This document shows positions 19,434-30,724 of a DNA stretch of 64,000 nucleotides, one piece after another. The DNA lies in assembly GCF_000307775.2 (NCBI RefSeq), contig NZ_KK020676.1, positions 995,487 to 1,059,486 on the forward strand, read 5' to 3'. The first letter of the stretch is position 1. Each line of letters opens with the position of its first letter. This stretch comes from Stutzerimonas stutzeri KOS6 (lineage in GTDB: Bacteria > Pseudomonadota > Gammaproteobacteria > Pseudomonadales > Pseudomonadaceae). The notes under the pieces were generated by a model that worked only from the letters and a program-made list of their open reading frames with translations, had not been told where the DNA came from and made no database searches. The translations under genes were made by a program, and so were the position numbers.

Positions 19434-20534
19434 ATGCCTGCCATTTCCCCTGCCGAGCTCGATGCCCGGCTGCGCCTGCATCTGCTGCCCGAGCTGGGAC
19501 CGCGGCGTTTGCGCAAATTGCTCAGTGCCTTCCCCGATGCCGCTTCGGCGCTTAGCGCGCCGGCCAGTGCCTGGCGCTCCCTGGGTTTGCCGGCAAGCTG
19601 TGCCGAGCCGCGGCGTAGCGCCGACATCCGCGAGCGCGCCAGCACGGCCCTGGCCTGGCTGGAAGGGCCTGCGCGACACCTGCTCTGCTGGGACGATCCC
19701 GGCTACCCCGCCTTGCTGGCCGAACTGCCGGACGCCCCGCCACTGCTCTTCATTGCCGGCGATCCGGCTCTGCTCGAGCGGCCACAGCTGGCGATGGTCG
19801 GCAGCCGGCGTGCATCGCGCAATGGACTGGACAACGCCAGGGCCTTCTCCCGCAGCCTGGCCGGTGCCGGCTTCGTCATCACCAGCGGTTTGGCACTGGG
19901 CATCGACGGCGCGGCACACCAGGGCGCACTGGATACCGGCGGCAAGACCGTCGCGGTGCTCGGCACCGGCCTCGAACGGCTGTATCCACAGCGTCATGCC
20001 GACCTGGCTGGCCAGATCGTCGAGCAAGGCGGCGCGCTGGTGTCCGAACTGCCGCTGGACTGCCCACCGCAGGCGGGCAACTTCCCGCGCCGCAACCGCA
20101 TCATCAGCGGCCTGTCGCTGGGTGTACTGGTGGTCGAGGCGAGTCCATCCAGTGGCTCGCTGATCACCGCGCGACTGGCTGCCGAACAAGGTCGCGAGGT
20201 GTATGCGATTCCTGGATCGATTCACCATCCCGGCGCGCGTGGCTGTCATCAGCTGATTCGACAGGGCGCGACGCTGGTGGAGTCGGTCGAGGACGTGCTC
20301 GAAGCCCTGCGTGGTTGGCAGCGACTGGCGCCGCATCCGCCGGCCGCAGCGGCGGATGCGCAGCGCGGGCATCCGCTGCTGCGCGAGCTGTTGGCCGCGC
20401 CGCTGAGCAGCGAAGCGCTGGCGCTGGCGCTCGATCGGCCGTTGGCACAGGTGCTGGCCGAACTCACCGAGCTGGAAATCGACGGGCGGGTCGCCTGCGA
20501 CAACGGCCTCTGGTCGGCCCGGACGCTGTCATAG
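19434..20534 (+). CDS. dprA: DNA processing protein DprA
   Basis: Protects incoming single-stranded DNA and loads RecA during natural transformation. The 366 residues have an N-terminal helical part, a Rossmann-like core with GSRRAS (123-128) and TSGLALGIDGAAHQGAL (150-166), and RRNRIISGLS downstream. A winged-helix domain occupies the C-terminus (about 305-366). ATG 19434 has GGAG nine bases upstream. P. stutzeri is known for natural competence, so this gene may be functional in uptake here. Confidence 0.95.
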   Translation: MPAISPAELDARLRLHLLPELGPRRLRKLLSAFPDAASALSAPASAWRSLGLPASCAEPRRSADIRERASTALAWLEGPARHLLCWDDPGYPALLAELPDAPPLLFIAGDPALLERPQLAMVGSRRASRNGLDNARAFSRSLAGAGFVITSGLALGIDGAAHQGALDTGGKTVAVLGTGLERLYPQRHADLAGQIVEQGGALVSELPLDCPPQAGNFPRRNRIISGLSLGVLVVEASPSSGSLITARLAAEQGREVYAIPGSIHHPGARGCHQLIRQGATLVESVEDVLEALRGWQRLAPHPPAAAADAQRGHPLLRELLAAPLSSEALALALDRPLAQVLAELTELEIDGRVACDNGLWSARTLS

Positions 20535-20744
20535 GCCAGGGCACCGTAGTGCCGTAGATCGGGTTGAGTACAGCGTAATCCCGCACGGGGAGGATCGACT
20601 CATAACCCGCGGCGTGAGCCGGGCCTGGTCGCAGTGCTCCTCGACCCGGGTAGCTTCGCCCTCCGAGCTACGCAAGCTGTTCAACCCCTGCGCGGCGGCG
20701 AGGAGCTTGGGTACACTGCTGCCCTTTATCGAGCAGAGGTCGCC

Positions 20745-21302
20745 ATGATCGGTAACTGGCGTGTGCAGCAGGTCGCTCGGGTAGTCCGGGCAGGTGGAGT
20801 GATTGGCTACCCCACCGAAGCGGTTTGGGGGGTGGGTTGCGATCCCTGGGACGAGGACGCGGTGATGCGCCTGCTGGCGCTCAAGGAGCGGCCGGTGGAG
20901 AAGGGCCTGATCCTGATCGCCGATGCCGTCGAGCAGTTCGATTTCCTTCTGGAGGATCTGCCCGAGCGTTGGCTCGATCGTCTGGCCGGAACCTGGCCAG
21001 GACCGAACACCTGGCTGGTGCCGCATCGCGGTCGCCTGCCGGAGTGGATCACCGGACGCCACGACAGCGTTGCCCTGCGGGTGACCGATCATCCGCTGGT
21101 CGCCCGACTGTGCGCGCTGACCGGGCCGCTGGTATCGACTTCCGCCAACCCGGCCGGTCGTCCCGCGGCGCGCTCGCGCTTGCGGGTCGAACAGTATTTC
21201 CCGCGACAGCTCGACGCCGTGTTCAACGGCCCGCTGGGCGGGCGGCGCAACCCCAGCGTCATCCGCGATTTGCGCACGGGCGAGGTGATTCGCCCGGCCT
21301 GA
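20745..21302 (+). CDS. tsaC: Threonylcarbamoyl-AMP synthase
   Basis: First enzyme of the t6A37 tRNA modification, making threonylcarbamoyl-AMP from threonine, bicarbonate and ATP. It is a 185-residue YrdC/RimN-type protein. [31 protein letters not shown] and [11 protein letters not shown] are the substrate-binding blocks. ATG 20745 has GAGG upstream. The 210-nt gap after dprA has no clear terminator. The gene is convergent with qor. Confidence 0.95.
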   Translation: MIGNWRVQQVARVVRAGGVIGYPTEAVWGVGCDPWDEDAVMRLLALKERPVEKGLILIADAVEQFDFLLEDLPERWLDRLAGTWPGPNTWLVPHRGRLPEWITGRHDSVALRVTDHPLVARLCALTGPLVSTSANPAGRPAARSRLRVEQYFPRQLDAVFNGPLGGRRNPSVIRDLRTGEVIRPA

Positions 21303-21365
21303 GCGGGCGGCGCACCTTCACCGCACACTCGCCGAGCGGCGGCTTCGGCCCCGCCTGCGCTGCGA

Positions 21366-23413
<2,048 letters not shown>

Positions 23414-23452
23414 ACGCCGGCGCGTGCTCCGGCCTGCGCGGCTCTTCAGAAA

Positions 23453-23474
23453 CGAATTTGATGCGAATTTGATG
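23453..23474. repeat. Tandem 11-bp duplication upstream of aroE
   Basis: Two adjacent perfect copies of CGAATTTGATG (23453-23463 and 23464-23474) in the hemF-aroE gap, just before the aroE ribosome site. This is probably a replication-slippage duplication; no role is known. Confidence 0.8.
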
Positions 23475-23488
23475 CAGAGGTATTTTCG

Positions 23489-24301
23489 ATGGATCGCTAC
23501 GGCGTATTCGGCAACCCGATCGGCCACAGCAAGTCGCCGCAGATTCACACCCTGTTTGCCGCGCAGACGGGACAGGCGCTGAGTTACGAGGCGCTGCTGG
23601 CGCCGCTGGACGACTTCCCGGCATTCGCCCGGGCATTCTTGCGCGATGGCCTGGGTGCCAATGTCACCGTGCCGTTCAAGGAGCAGGCCTACCGGATGGC
23701 CGATCAGCTGACCGAGCGCGCCCGCCGCGCCGGTGCGGTGAATACCCTGAAGAGGCTCGAGGACGGCCTTCTGCTCGGCGACAACACCGACGGTGCCGGG
23801 TTGGTGAGCGATCTGCTGAACGCCGGCGTGACGCTGGCGGGTCAGCGCATCCTGCTGCTGGGTGCCGGCGGTGCCGTGCGCGGCGTGCTCGAGCCATTGC
23901 TGGCTCAGCAACCTGCCGCACTGATCATCGCCAACCGCACGCCGAGCAAGGCCGTGCAGTTGGCCCAGGCGTTCGCCGAACTCGGCCCGCTGTCCGCCAG
24001 CGCGCTGGCCGATCTTGCCGACCCGGTTGACCTGATCATCAATGGCACGTCGGCCAGCCTCGGTGGCGAACTGCCGCCACTGGCCGACAGCCTGATCCAG
24101 CCCGACCACACTTTCTGCTACGACATGATGTATGGCGCCAGGCCCACGGCGTTCTGCCAATGGGCTGCGGCGCTGGGCGCGACCACCCGTGACGGGCTCG
24201 GCATGCTGGTGGAGCAGGCAGCGGAAGCCTTTGAGCTGTGGCGTGGCGTGCGACCGGACACCGCGCCGGTGCTTGCCGAACTGCGTCGTCAGTTGAGCTG
24301 A
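23489..24301 (+). CDS. aroE: Shikimate dehydrogenase (NADP+)
   Basis: Reduces 3-dehydroshikimate to shikimate in aromatic amino acid synthesis. The 270 residues show the N-terminal substrate motif [13 protein letters not shown] and the catalytic pair K64 (NVTVPFK) and D101 (GDNTDG). The NADP motif GAGGAVRG is at 126-132. GAGG lies upstream of ATG 23489. The stop is two bases from that of the convergent downstream gene. Confidence 0.97.
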   Translation: MDRYGVFGNPIGHSKSPQIHTLFAAQTGQALSYEALLAPLDDFPAFARAFLRDGLGANVTVPFKEQAYRMADQLTERARRAGAVNTLKRLEDGLLLGDNTDGAGLVSDLLNAGVTLAGQRILLLGAGGAVRGVLEPLLAQQPAALIIANRTPSKAVQLAQAFAELGPLSASALADLADPVDLIINGTSASLGGELPPLADSLIQPDHTFCYDMMYGARPTAFCQWAAALGATTRDGLGMLVEQAAEAFELWRGVRPDTAPVLAELRRQLS

Positions 24302-24302
24302 A

Positions 24303-24914
24303 TCAGCCGCTGAAATGGATGCGCTGGTGCACGTGCTGCGGGCGCTCCAGCTCGTCGACGATCCCTGCCGCGATGCGCTGCAACTCCCGGTAGGGGTTGG
24401 CGTCACCCTTGGCGGCCGCCTCGGCCAGTGTCTCGACGGTCAACCGGTTGCCCGCCGAGGGTGCGTCCACCAGGGTCCAGTGCAACGGATGGGCTGCCAG
24501 CCGTTGCAGCGCCGCTTCTACCTCGGGCTGCTGCGCAATCGCCGGAAAGTCGGCGACCAGCAGCAGGCGCCCGACACTCGCCCGCGACAACCCAAGCAGC
24601 AGCGCCTCAACCGCCTGGTAGAGATCGTGCCGTGGCGATTCGCCGGTGACGGCATCGAGGCTCGGCAGCTGTGGCGTATGGAACAGGCAGATCACAGCGT
24701 CCATACCGGCCACGCTTTCACTGACGCTCAGCGGATCGAACGGATCGCCCGGCTTGGTTCGCAGTCCCGGTCGGGCGGAAATCGAATTGAGCTCTTCGAG
24801 CAATGCCACCGCTTCATGCTGGCGGCTGAGCAGTTCCACCAGCAGCGCACTGCCCAGATCGGCATGCGCGCCGTACAGCGCGAACTTCAGCCTGGGGGTT
24901 TCCGCGTTGAGCAC
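24303..24914 (-). CDS. Rossmann-fold NAD(P)-binding-like protein of unknown function
   Basis: A 203-residue soluble protein. The N-terminus LKFALYGAHADLGSALLVELLSR resembles the beta-alpha-beta dinucleotide motif of NmrA/atypical short-chain dehydrogenases, but the glycine pattern is relaxed (GAHADLGS) and no YxxxK active site is visible. A regulatory or inactive reductase-like role is possible. The start is GTG 24914, 14 nt after the stop of the ElaB-like gene. The ribosome site is weak, so the exact start is uncertain. Confidence 0.65.
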   Translation of the reverse strand: MLNAETPRLKFALYGAHADLGSALLVELLSRQHEAVALLEELNSISARPGLRTKPGDPFDPLSVSESVAGMDAVICLFHTPQLPSLDAVTGESPRHDLYQAVEALLLGLSRASVGRLLLVADFPAIAQQPEVEAALQRLAAHPLHWTLVDAPSAGNRLTVETLAEAAAKGDANPYRELQRIAAGIVDELERPQHVHQRIHFSG

Positions 24915-24928
24915 GACGCGAGTGCCGC

Positions 24929-25237
24929 TCAGCGGCGCGTGATCAGGTAGCCGATCAGCGCGCAGGCGCCAGCGGCCAGTGCCAGGGTACCCAGCGGATG
25001 CTCCTTGGCGCAGTCGCGCGCGGCGCGGCCAGCTTCACGGGTGCGCTTGGACAGGTCGGCATAATGCTCGTCCCAGTGTTGGTCGTGCCAGAGCGATTCG
25101 GCCCGTGAGCGCAGGGCGCCGAGCCGGTGGCGCGAGTCGCGCGTGGCATCGTGCTTGAGCTCGTCTAGCGCACGCATCAGGCTGTCGATCTCGTGCTGGA
25201 CTTCTTCGCGGGTGGTGGGCTTGCTGAAGCGGGACAT
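24929..25237 (-). CDS. ElaB/YqjD-like (DUF883) membrane-anchored protein
   Basis: A 102-residue protein: a long charged helix (about 1-75, rich in E, D, R and K) and a C-terminal hydrophobic anchor [21 protein letters not shown]. This is the architecture of ElaB/YqjD, inner-membrane proteins reported to bind ribosomes and respond to stationary phase and stress. ATG 25237 has GAGGGGAG upstream. It lies just upstream of the Rossmann-like gene on the same strand. Confidence 0.78.
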   Translation of the reverse strand: MSRFSKPTTREEVQHEIDSLMRALDELKHDATRDSRHRLGALRSRAESLWHDQHWDEHYADLSKRTREAGRAARDCAKEHPLGTLALAAGACALIGYLITRR

Positions 25238-25463
25238 GGTGGATCTCCCCTCGGGTAAGTGTGACCCTTTGACCCCGAAAAGGCCCGGAGGTGCCATGCG
25301 GCCATGCGCAGCTCCAGCGCAGCGAGCATCGGCTCGGTCCGACCGACTTTCGCTGGACCGCTCAACGGCAACAGGCGAGTCGCCGCGCGATTACCTATAC
25401 TGCGCGACGTCTACCACGGCGCATTGTGCGCAGCACGCCCTTTCATCGCGGGGAAAACCAATC

Positions 25464-26399
25464 GTGAAATTTCGTCGTACGTTGGCCAGCTTGTTGTTCC
25501 TCTGCCTGGCCTCGTTGCCGGGCATCCATGCCCAGGCCAAGCCGGCGGTTCAGGAACTCGCCTCCGGCAGCGCCTTGCTGGTCGATCTGAACACCAACGA
25601 AGTGCTCTATTCCAGCAACCCCGACCTGGTGGTGCCGATCGCCTCGGTGACCAAGCTGATGACCGCCATGGTCGTGCTGGACGCCAAGCTGCCGCTGGAT
25701 CAGACCTTGCCCGTCACCATCCGCGAGGCCAGGGAGATGCAGGGCGTGTTCTCGCGCGTGCGCATCGGCAGCGAGATCAGCCGTCGCGAGATGCTGCTGC
25801 TGACGCTGATGTCTTCCGAGAACCGCGCCGCGGCCAGCCTCGCGCACCATTATCCGGGCGGCTACTCGGCGTTCATCCAGGCGATGAACGCCAAGGCCCG
25901 CGCACTGGGCATGACCCGCACCCGCTACGTCGAGCCGACCGGGCTGTCCGAGCGCAACGTCTCCAGCGCCAACGACCTGGTCAAGCTGATTCGTGCCAGC
26001 CGTCAGTACGCATTGATCCAGCAATTCAGCACCACTGGCGAAAAGACCGTGGCGTTCCGCAAGCCCAATTACACCCTGGGTTTCCGCAACACCAACGCGC
26101 TGGTGCGCAAGAACAATTGGGACATTCAGCTGAGCAAGACCGGCTTTACCAACGCCGCCGGCCATTGCCTGGTGATGAGCACTACCATGAAGAAGCGCCC
26201 GGTGGCCTTCGTGGTCCTCGATGCATTCGGCAAGTACACCCACATGGCCGACGCCAATCGCCTGAAGAAGTGGCTGGAAACCGGCACCGTGACCCCGGTG
26301 CCTGCCGCGGCGCTGGCCTACAAGCAGCAGAAGCAGGCGCAGCGGCAACTGGCCGGTCAGCCTGCCGACGCGGCGCAGGTGCTGGTCGAAGCCCGCTGA
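25464..26399 (+). CDS. pbpG: D-alanyl-D-alanine endopeptidase (PBP7)
   Basis: Periplasmic low-molecular-weight penicillin-binding protein that cuts D-Ala-mDAP cross-links in peptidoglycan. It has a signal peptide (about 1-25). The active-site motifs are S61-VT-K64 (SxxK), S118-E-N120 (SxN) and K225-T-G227 (KTG). The 311-residue length fits PbpG. The start is GTG 25464 ([12 protein letters not shown]); earlier starts would destroy the signal peptide and overlap the upstream promoter region. Confidence 0.92.
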   Translation: MKFRRTLASLLFLCLASLPGIHAQAKPAVQELASGSALLVDLNTNEVLYSSNPDLVVPIASVTKLMTAMVVLDAKLPLDQTLPVTIREAREMQGVFSRVRIGSEISRREMLLLTLMSSENRAAASLAHHYPGGYSAFIQAMNAKARALGMTRTRYVEPTGLSERNVSSANDLVKLIRASRQYALIQQFSTTGEKTVAFRKPNYTLGFRNTNALVRKNNWDIQLSKTGFTNAAGHCLVMSTTMKKRPVAFVVLDAFGKYTHMADANRLKKWLETGTVTPVPAAALAYKQQKQAQRQLAGQPADAAQVLVEAR

Positions 26400-26445
26400 G
26401 CTTTGTTCCCCGCTGTGTGGCGCTTGCGCCGCGCAGCGAAAATTC

Positions 26446-26467
26446 TTGAGTTCGCTCAACTCTTTTT
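26446..26467 (+). terminator. Probable terminator after pbpG
   Basis: Short stem TTGAG / CTCAA with loop TTCG, followed by CTC and five T. It is weak by stem length but has a stable-type tetraloop and T-run, 46 nt after the pbpG stop. Confidence 0.5.
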
Positions 26468-26524
26468 GCCGAGCGTCGTTCCTATCATGAACGCCATTCG
26501 CACCCGCGCCTGATCGGACCGCCG

Positions 26525-26911
26525 ATGACACGTCGCCGCTTCCCCGCCTGGCTCGCCAGCCTCGCCCTGCTGATCCACCTGCTGAGCATGCCGCTGTCGG
26601 GCCTGTTGCCGGCGGATGCCAAGCGGCTGCTCGGCTGGAGTGGTCATTGCCCGCAGATGCAGGCGCAGCAGTCGCATGCGCTGCACGAATCGGCGGCCCA
26701 TGGCGAGCATGAGCCGAGCACGCATGGCGGGATGCCGCCGTGCTGCTGCTGTGCCGGTTCGATTGGCCTGGCAACGCTGCCCAGCCCATCGCCGCTGCTG
26801 CCACAGCAAGCCGGTGGGCGCCTGATCCTCGCTGTCGATGCGCGCGCCCATCGGCCGTCGCCACGGCATCAGTGGCCGGCGCTCAACCCTCGCGCCTCTC
26901 CCCTCGCCTGA
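26525..26911 (+). CDS. DUF2946-type small metal-associated protein
   Basis: A 128-residue protein with an N-terminal hydrophobic segment (about 8-30; signal or anchor), then a His/Met-containing stretch and a cysteine cluster MPPCCCCAGS (about 70-79). This pattern is what I recognise as the DUF2946 family, commonly found just upstream of TonB-dependent metal (often copper) receptors. Cys/His/Met content suggests metal binding in the periplasm. It is followed by a TonB receptor and a PepSY protein on the same strand. No Fur box was seen upstream. Confidence 0.7.
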   Translation: MTRRRFPAWLASLALLIHLLSMPLSGLLPADAKRLLGWSGHCPQMQAQQSHALHESAAHGEHEPSTHGGMPPCCCCAGSIGLATLPSPSPLLPQQAGGRLILAVDARAHRPSPRHQWPALNPRASPLA

Positions 26912-27035
26912 CGCCGCTGGCGTCATCCTTCGTTGTCATGCCTGAACTGCCCGCTCCTGCCGATGGCTGGCGTGCGGGCGCCTGCCGACGGCTATTCGCC
27001 GCGCGGCCATGCCTGTTGCACAAGGAACATGCGAG

Positions 27036-29084
27036 ATGCTCGACCATCCTGCGCACCCATCGCGGCGCCCTGCGCGGCCGCGTCTGCTCATCGCGGCCCT
27101 GGCCGCTGCTTATCTGCCGGCAAGCCTTGCCGATACCACCGCCTCCGCGCTGTCGCTGGGCAGCAGCACTATCACCGCCACCCAGTCGGGTGGTGGCCTG
27201 CCGACCAGCAGCGTGATCAGTTCGGTCGATCTGCTCGGCGGCGACATCCTCGAGCAGCAGCCGGTGCTCTATGCCTGGGAACTGTTTCGTCGCGCGCCGG
27301 GGGTGATGCTTACCGAATTCGGCCAGGGCACCAGCTCCGGCAAGCTGTCCTTTCGCGGCTTCAATGGCGAAGGCGAAGTCAATGCGGTCAAGCTGCTGAT
27401 CGACGGCATCCCGAGCAACAGCAACGACGGCAACATGCCGTACCTGGACATGCTGTTCCCGCTGGAGATCGACGGCATCGAGGTGGTCCGTGGCACCAAC
27501 GATCCGCGCTACGGCCTGTACAACATTGCCGGCAATGTTGCCGTGCAGTCGCGTATCGGCGGCGATTACGGCAAGACGCGCCTGCGCTATGGCAGCTACG
27601 ACACCCAGGAGCTGCAGCTGGCCAAGGGCATCGAAAGCGGCAACTGGACGCAGAACTACTTCATCGGTCAGCAGAAGAGCGATGGCTATCGCGACCATGC
27701 CGGCAGCGAGCGCACCAGCCTGTCCGGCAAATGGTTCTACACGCCGGACGCCGGCAACTGGCGCCTTGGCCTGATCGCCCGGCACTACGAGGCCGAGGCC
27801 GACGAGCCGGGTTATCTTTCCCGTGAGGATGCCCGCCACTCGTCACGCCAGTCCTATGCGCTGTCGTCCAGCGACATGGGTGAGCGGCGCATGAACCAGC
27901 TCAGCCTGCATCTCGACAGCCAGCTGGCCAGCGATCTCAGCTGGGCGACCAAGGTCTGGCTCAACACCCTGGACGACGACCGCTGGGTGCGTTTCTCCCT
28001 GGCCCAGCCGCAACAGCGACGCACCAGCGAGGAGAAGCACTATGGCGCGCGTACCTCGCTGACCTACCGCCCGGATGTCGCCTGGCTCCATGACCTGGCC
28101 CTCGAAGGCGGCCTGGACACCGAGCAGCAGCGCAACCGCAGTGAGCGCTACACCACCGTCGAACGCCAGATCGTGACCCAGACCCGCGACCAGCGCTTCG
28201 ACTACGACAGCTACGGCGCCTACCTGCAGGCGGTGGTCCAGCCGGTCGAGTCGCTGAAGATCATCCCGGCGTTTCGCGTCGACCGCATCGAGGGCGACTA
28301 CACCGACGAACTGAGCGGCAACGATTACACGATCAACGACTACGGCAGCATCGAGCAGCCGAAGATCAGCCTGATCTACACGCCCATCGAGCAGTTGAGC
28401 CTCTATGGCAACTGGGGCCGGACCTTCCAGATCGGCACCGGGGCGGCCGCCTACAAGGTGCCGCCGCGCACCAGCGATCTTTCACCATCGATCAACGATG
28501 GCTGGGAGACCGGCATCAAATTCAGCCCGGCGCACTGGATCGACGGCCGCATCGCCTATTGGGAGCAGGTGGCCTCCGACGAGGTGCGGCGCCGGCTCAA
28601 CGACCCCAGCGGTGAATCGGAGAATCTCGGGCAGACCCGCCGCTGGGGCTATGACGCCCAGCTCAACCTCTACCCCGCCAGCGATCTGAGTCTGTGGCTG
28701 GCGCACTCCTGGCAGTTCTCCGAAATCGAGAAGGCCGACCCCAGCCTGCCGGCCAGCCAGGGCCAGCAGATCGACCACGTGCCGCAGCGCCTGTACTCGG
28801 CCGGCAGCAGCTACCAGGCGACGCCGGACCTGCAGCTCAGCGCCTGGCTCAACGGCCAGACCGACTACTACCTCGAGCGCGAGAACACCCAGGGCAAGTA
28901 CGGCGGCTATGTGCTGTTCAACCTGGGCGCCAGCTACCAGCTGACCGAGCAGCTGGTCGTCGACCTGCAGCTGAAGAACCTCACCGACCGTTACTACGAG
29001 TACGTCTGGTACGACGGCGCCGAGACGCTGCATGCGCCGGGTGATGGCCGCGCGCTGTATGCGGCCGTGACCCTGGACTTCTGA
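27036..29084 (+). CDS. TonB-dependent outer-membrane receptor (metal or siderophore)
   Basis: A 682-residue receptor with a signal peptide (cleavage near residue 32, YLPASLA-DTT) and an N-terminal plug domain (about 45-175; LLIDGIPSNSNDGNMPYLD and IDGIEVVRGTNDPRYGLYNIAGNVAV are typical plug motifs). A beta-barrel follows and ends in a C-terminal aromatic, AAVTLDF. ATG 27036 has AAGGAA upstream; ATG 27009 is an alternative without such a site. Linked DUF2946 and PepSY genes point to copper or iron-siderophore uptake. It lacks the Met/Cys-rich look expected of the OprC copper receptor, so the substrate is open. Confidence 0.85.
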   Translation: MLDHPAHPSRRPARPRLLIAALAAAYLPASLADTTASALSLGSSTITATQSGGGLPTSSVISSVDLLGGDILEQQPVLYAWELFRRAPGVMLTEFGQGTSSGKLSFRGFNGEGEVNAVKLLIDGIPSNSNDGNMPYLDMLFPLEIDGIEVVRGTNDPRYGLYNIAGNVAVQSRIGGDYGKTRLRYGSYDTQELQLAKGIESGNWTQNYFIGQQKSDGYRDHAGSERTSLSGKWFYTPDAGNWRLGLIARHYEAEADEPGYLSREDARHSSRQSYALSSSDMGERRMNQLSLHLDSQLASDLSWATKVWLNTLDDDRWVRFSLAQPQQRRTSEEKHYGARTSLTYRPDVAWLHDLALEGGLDTEQQRNRSERYTTVERQIVTQTRDQRFDYDSYGAYLQAVVQPVESLKIIPAFRVDRIEGDYTDELSGNDYTINDYGSIEQPKISLIYTPIEQLSLYGNWGRTFQIGTGAAAYKVPPRTSDLSPSINDGWETGIKFSPAHWIDGRIAYWEQVASDEVRRRLNDPSGESENLGQTRRWGYDAQLNLYPASDLSLWLAHSWQFSEIEKADPSLPASQGQQIDHVPQRLYSAGSSYQATPDLQLSAWLNGQTDYYLERENTQGKYGGYVLFNLGASYQLTEQLVVDLQLKNLTDRYYEYVWYDGAETLHAPGDGRALYAAVTLDF

Positions 29085-29089
29085 CCGGC

Positions 29090-30724
29090 ATGAAGCGCTA
29101 TCTGTATCTCGCGCACCGTTGGCTGGGCATCGGGTTGGGCCTGTTCGTCCTGCTCTGGATCGTCAGCGGCGTGGTGATGCTCTTCGTCGCTTATCCCAAG
29201 CTGACCCCGGAGGAGCACCTGTCGCGCCTGCAGCCGTTGAGTGCCGATTGCTGCATCGCACCGGCTGCAGCGCTTGCCGCCAGCGCTGACCCGCGTACGC
29301 CGCTCAGCCTGCGTCTGACCAGCGCCGGTGGCTCGCCGCGCTACCTGTTGGACTACGGCGACGGCCCGCTGCTGGCGGTCGATGCGCGCAGCGGGGGACG
29401 GATCGAACGCATCGGCGCGACCGAAGCATTGGCCAGCGCGCGGCAATTCGCAGGGGGTGCCAAGGTGCAACTGCTCGGTCGGGTCGAGGAAGATGCCTGG
29501 ACGCGCAACCATGCCCTGGACCGCGAGCGCCCGCTGTACCGCGTGGAGGCGGACGATGCCGCGGGACACCTTCTGTACGTCTCCAGCCACACCGGGCTGG
29601 TGGTGCGCGACGCCACGGCCCACGAGCGCGCCTGGAACCTGCTGGGGGCCTGGCTGCACTGGCTCTATCCGTTGCGTGAAGCGCTGCCGAAGCCGATGTG
29701 GTCAGTGGCACTGGTCTATGGCGCGCTGCTGGCTGCGGTGCTGGTGCTGCTGGGCATGCTGATCGGCCTGTTGCGCTGGCGCTTCGCCGGTCGCTACCGC
29801 AACGGCTCGCACTCGCCCTACCCGACTGGCGCCGGCCGCGTGCATCACGTTGGCGGGCTGCTGGGCGGGGTGGCGCTGCTGGTCTGGCTGGCCAGCGGCA
29901 TGCTGTCGATGGAGCCCTGGGGTTTGTTCGAGAAGCATTCGACCATTGACGCGGGCGTGCTGCGTCAGGTGCCGCTAAACGCCGAGATGGTGGACCTGGA
30001 TCTGGCGCCTGCGCTCGCCCGCCTGCAGCAGGCCGGCATCGCGCCGGTGGAACTGCAGTGGCACACGCTCGGTGATCAGCCTTACCTGCTCGGTACCGAT
30101 GCGGGCGGCGAAACGCGCATCCTGCCCATAGCATCCGCGACGCCGGCGCAGGTGCGCCTGGAACGCGAGGCGCTGGAGCGCATGGCTCGCGAGGCCTGGC
30201 CGGAGCAGCATCTGCGCTTCGAGTGGCTGGAGCAGGAAGACTTCCACTACTACGCCCGCAGCGAACCGAGCCTCTACAGCCATCTGCCGCGGCGGCTGCC
30301 GATGCTGCGGGTGCGCTTCGACGATCCGGCCGCTACCTGGCTGCACCTCGATCCCTACAGCGGCACCGTCATCGAACAGCTCGACCAGCGCCGACGGGCG
30401 GTGCGCTGGTTGTTCAAGCTGCTGCACAGCTGGGACTGGCCGCCATTGCTGCAACGGCCACTGCTGCGTGACGGCCTGCTGCTGGCGTTCAGCGGCGGCA
30501 TGCTGGTGATCGCCAGCAGTGGCGTGCTGCTGGGCTGGCGTCGGCTGCGTGGTCGGCCACGGCGTGCCAGGGCAAGGGCTGCGCGCCCAGCTCAGCCGTC
30601 GCGGCTGGCAAAGCTCGCTGCGCCCGGGCGATCCGATGCAACGATGCCGGAGCAGCCGACTCAAACGACAACATTTCCCTTAGCACAGCGGGAACCGACG
30701 TCGAATGAGCACCCCAGACGATAG
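29090..30724 (+). CDS. PepSY-associated transmembrane protein (putative periplasmic metal reductase)
   Basis: A 544-residue inner-membrane protein of the PepSY_TM type. Hydrophobic helices lie at about 10-32, 205-228, 260-282 and 460-482, with two periplasmic domains between. Conserved histidines in or near helices (HRWLGI, WLHWLY, LLHSWDW) are typical of members thought to bind haem b and reduce ferric or cupric ions brought in by a TonB receptor. It starts six bases after the receptor stop, so the two are one operon. The C-terminus is a low-complexity Arg/Ala/Pro tail, and its last 20 bases overlap the trehalose synthase start. Confidence 0.82.
   Translation: MKRYLYLAHRWLGIGLGLFVLLWIVSGVVMLFVAYPKLTPEEHLSRLQPLSADCCIAPAAALAASADPRTPLSLRLTSAGGSPRYLLDYGDGPLLAVDARSGGRIERIGATEALASARQFAGGAKVQLLGRVEEDAWTRNHALDRERPLYRVEADDAAGHLLYVSSHTGLVVRDATAHERAWNLLGAWLHWLYPLREALPKPMWSVALVYGALLAAVLVLLGMLIGLLRWRFAGRYRNGSHSPYPTGAGRVHHVGGLLGGVALLVWLASGMLSMEPWGLFEKHSTIDAGVLRQVPLNAEMVDLDLAPALARLQQAGIAPVELQWHTLGDQPYLLGTDAGGETRILPIASATPAQVRLEREALERMAREAWPEQHLRFEWLEQEDFHYYARSEPSLYSHLPRRLPMLRVRFDDPAATWLHLDPYSGTVIEQLDQRRRAVRWLFKLLHSWDWPPLLQRPLLRDGLLLAFSGGMLVIASSGVLLGWRRLRGRPRRARARAARPAQPSRLAKLAAPGRSDATMPEQPTQTTTFPLAQREPTSNEHPRR

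Noticed and set aside
27036-29084. Assignment of the TonB receptor as OprC (copper)
   Set aside because: Neighbouring DUF2946 suggests copper, but the receptor lacks the Met/Cys-rich features I associate with OprC.
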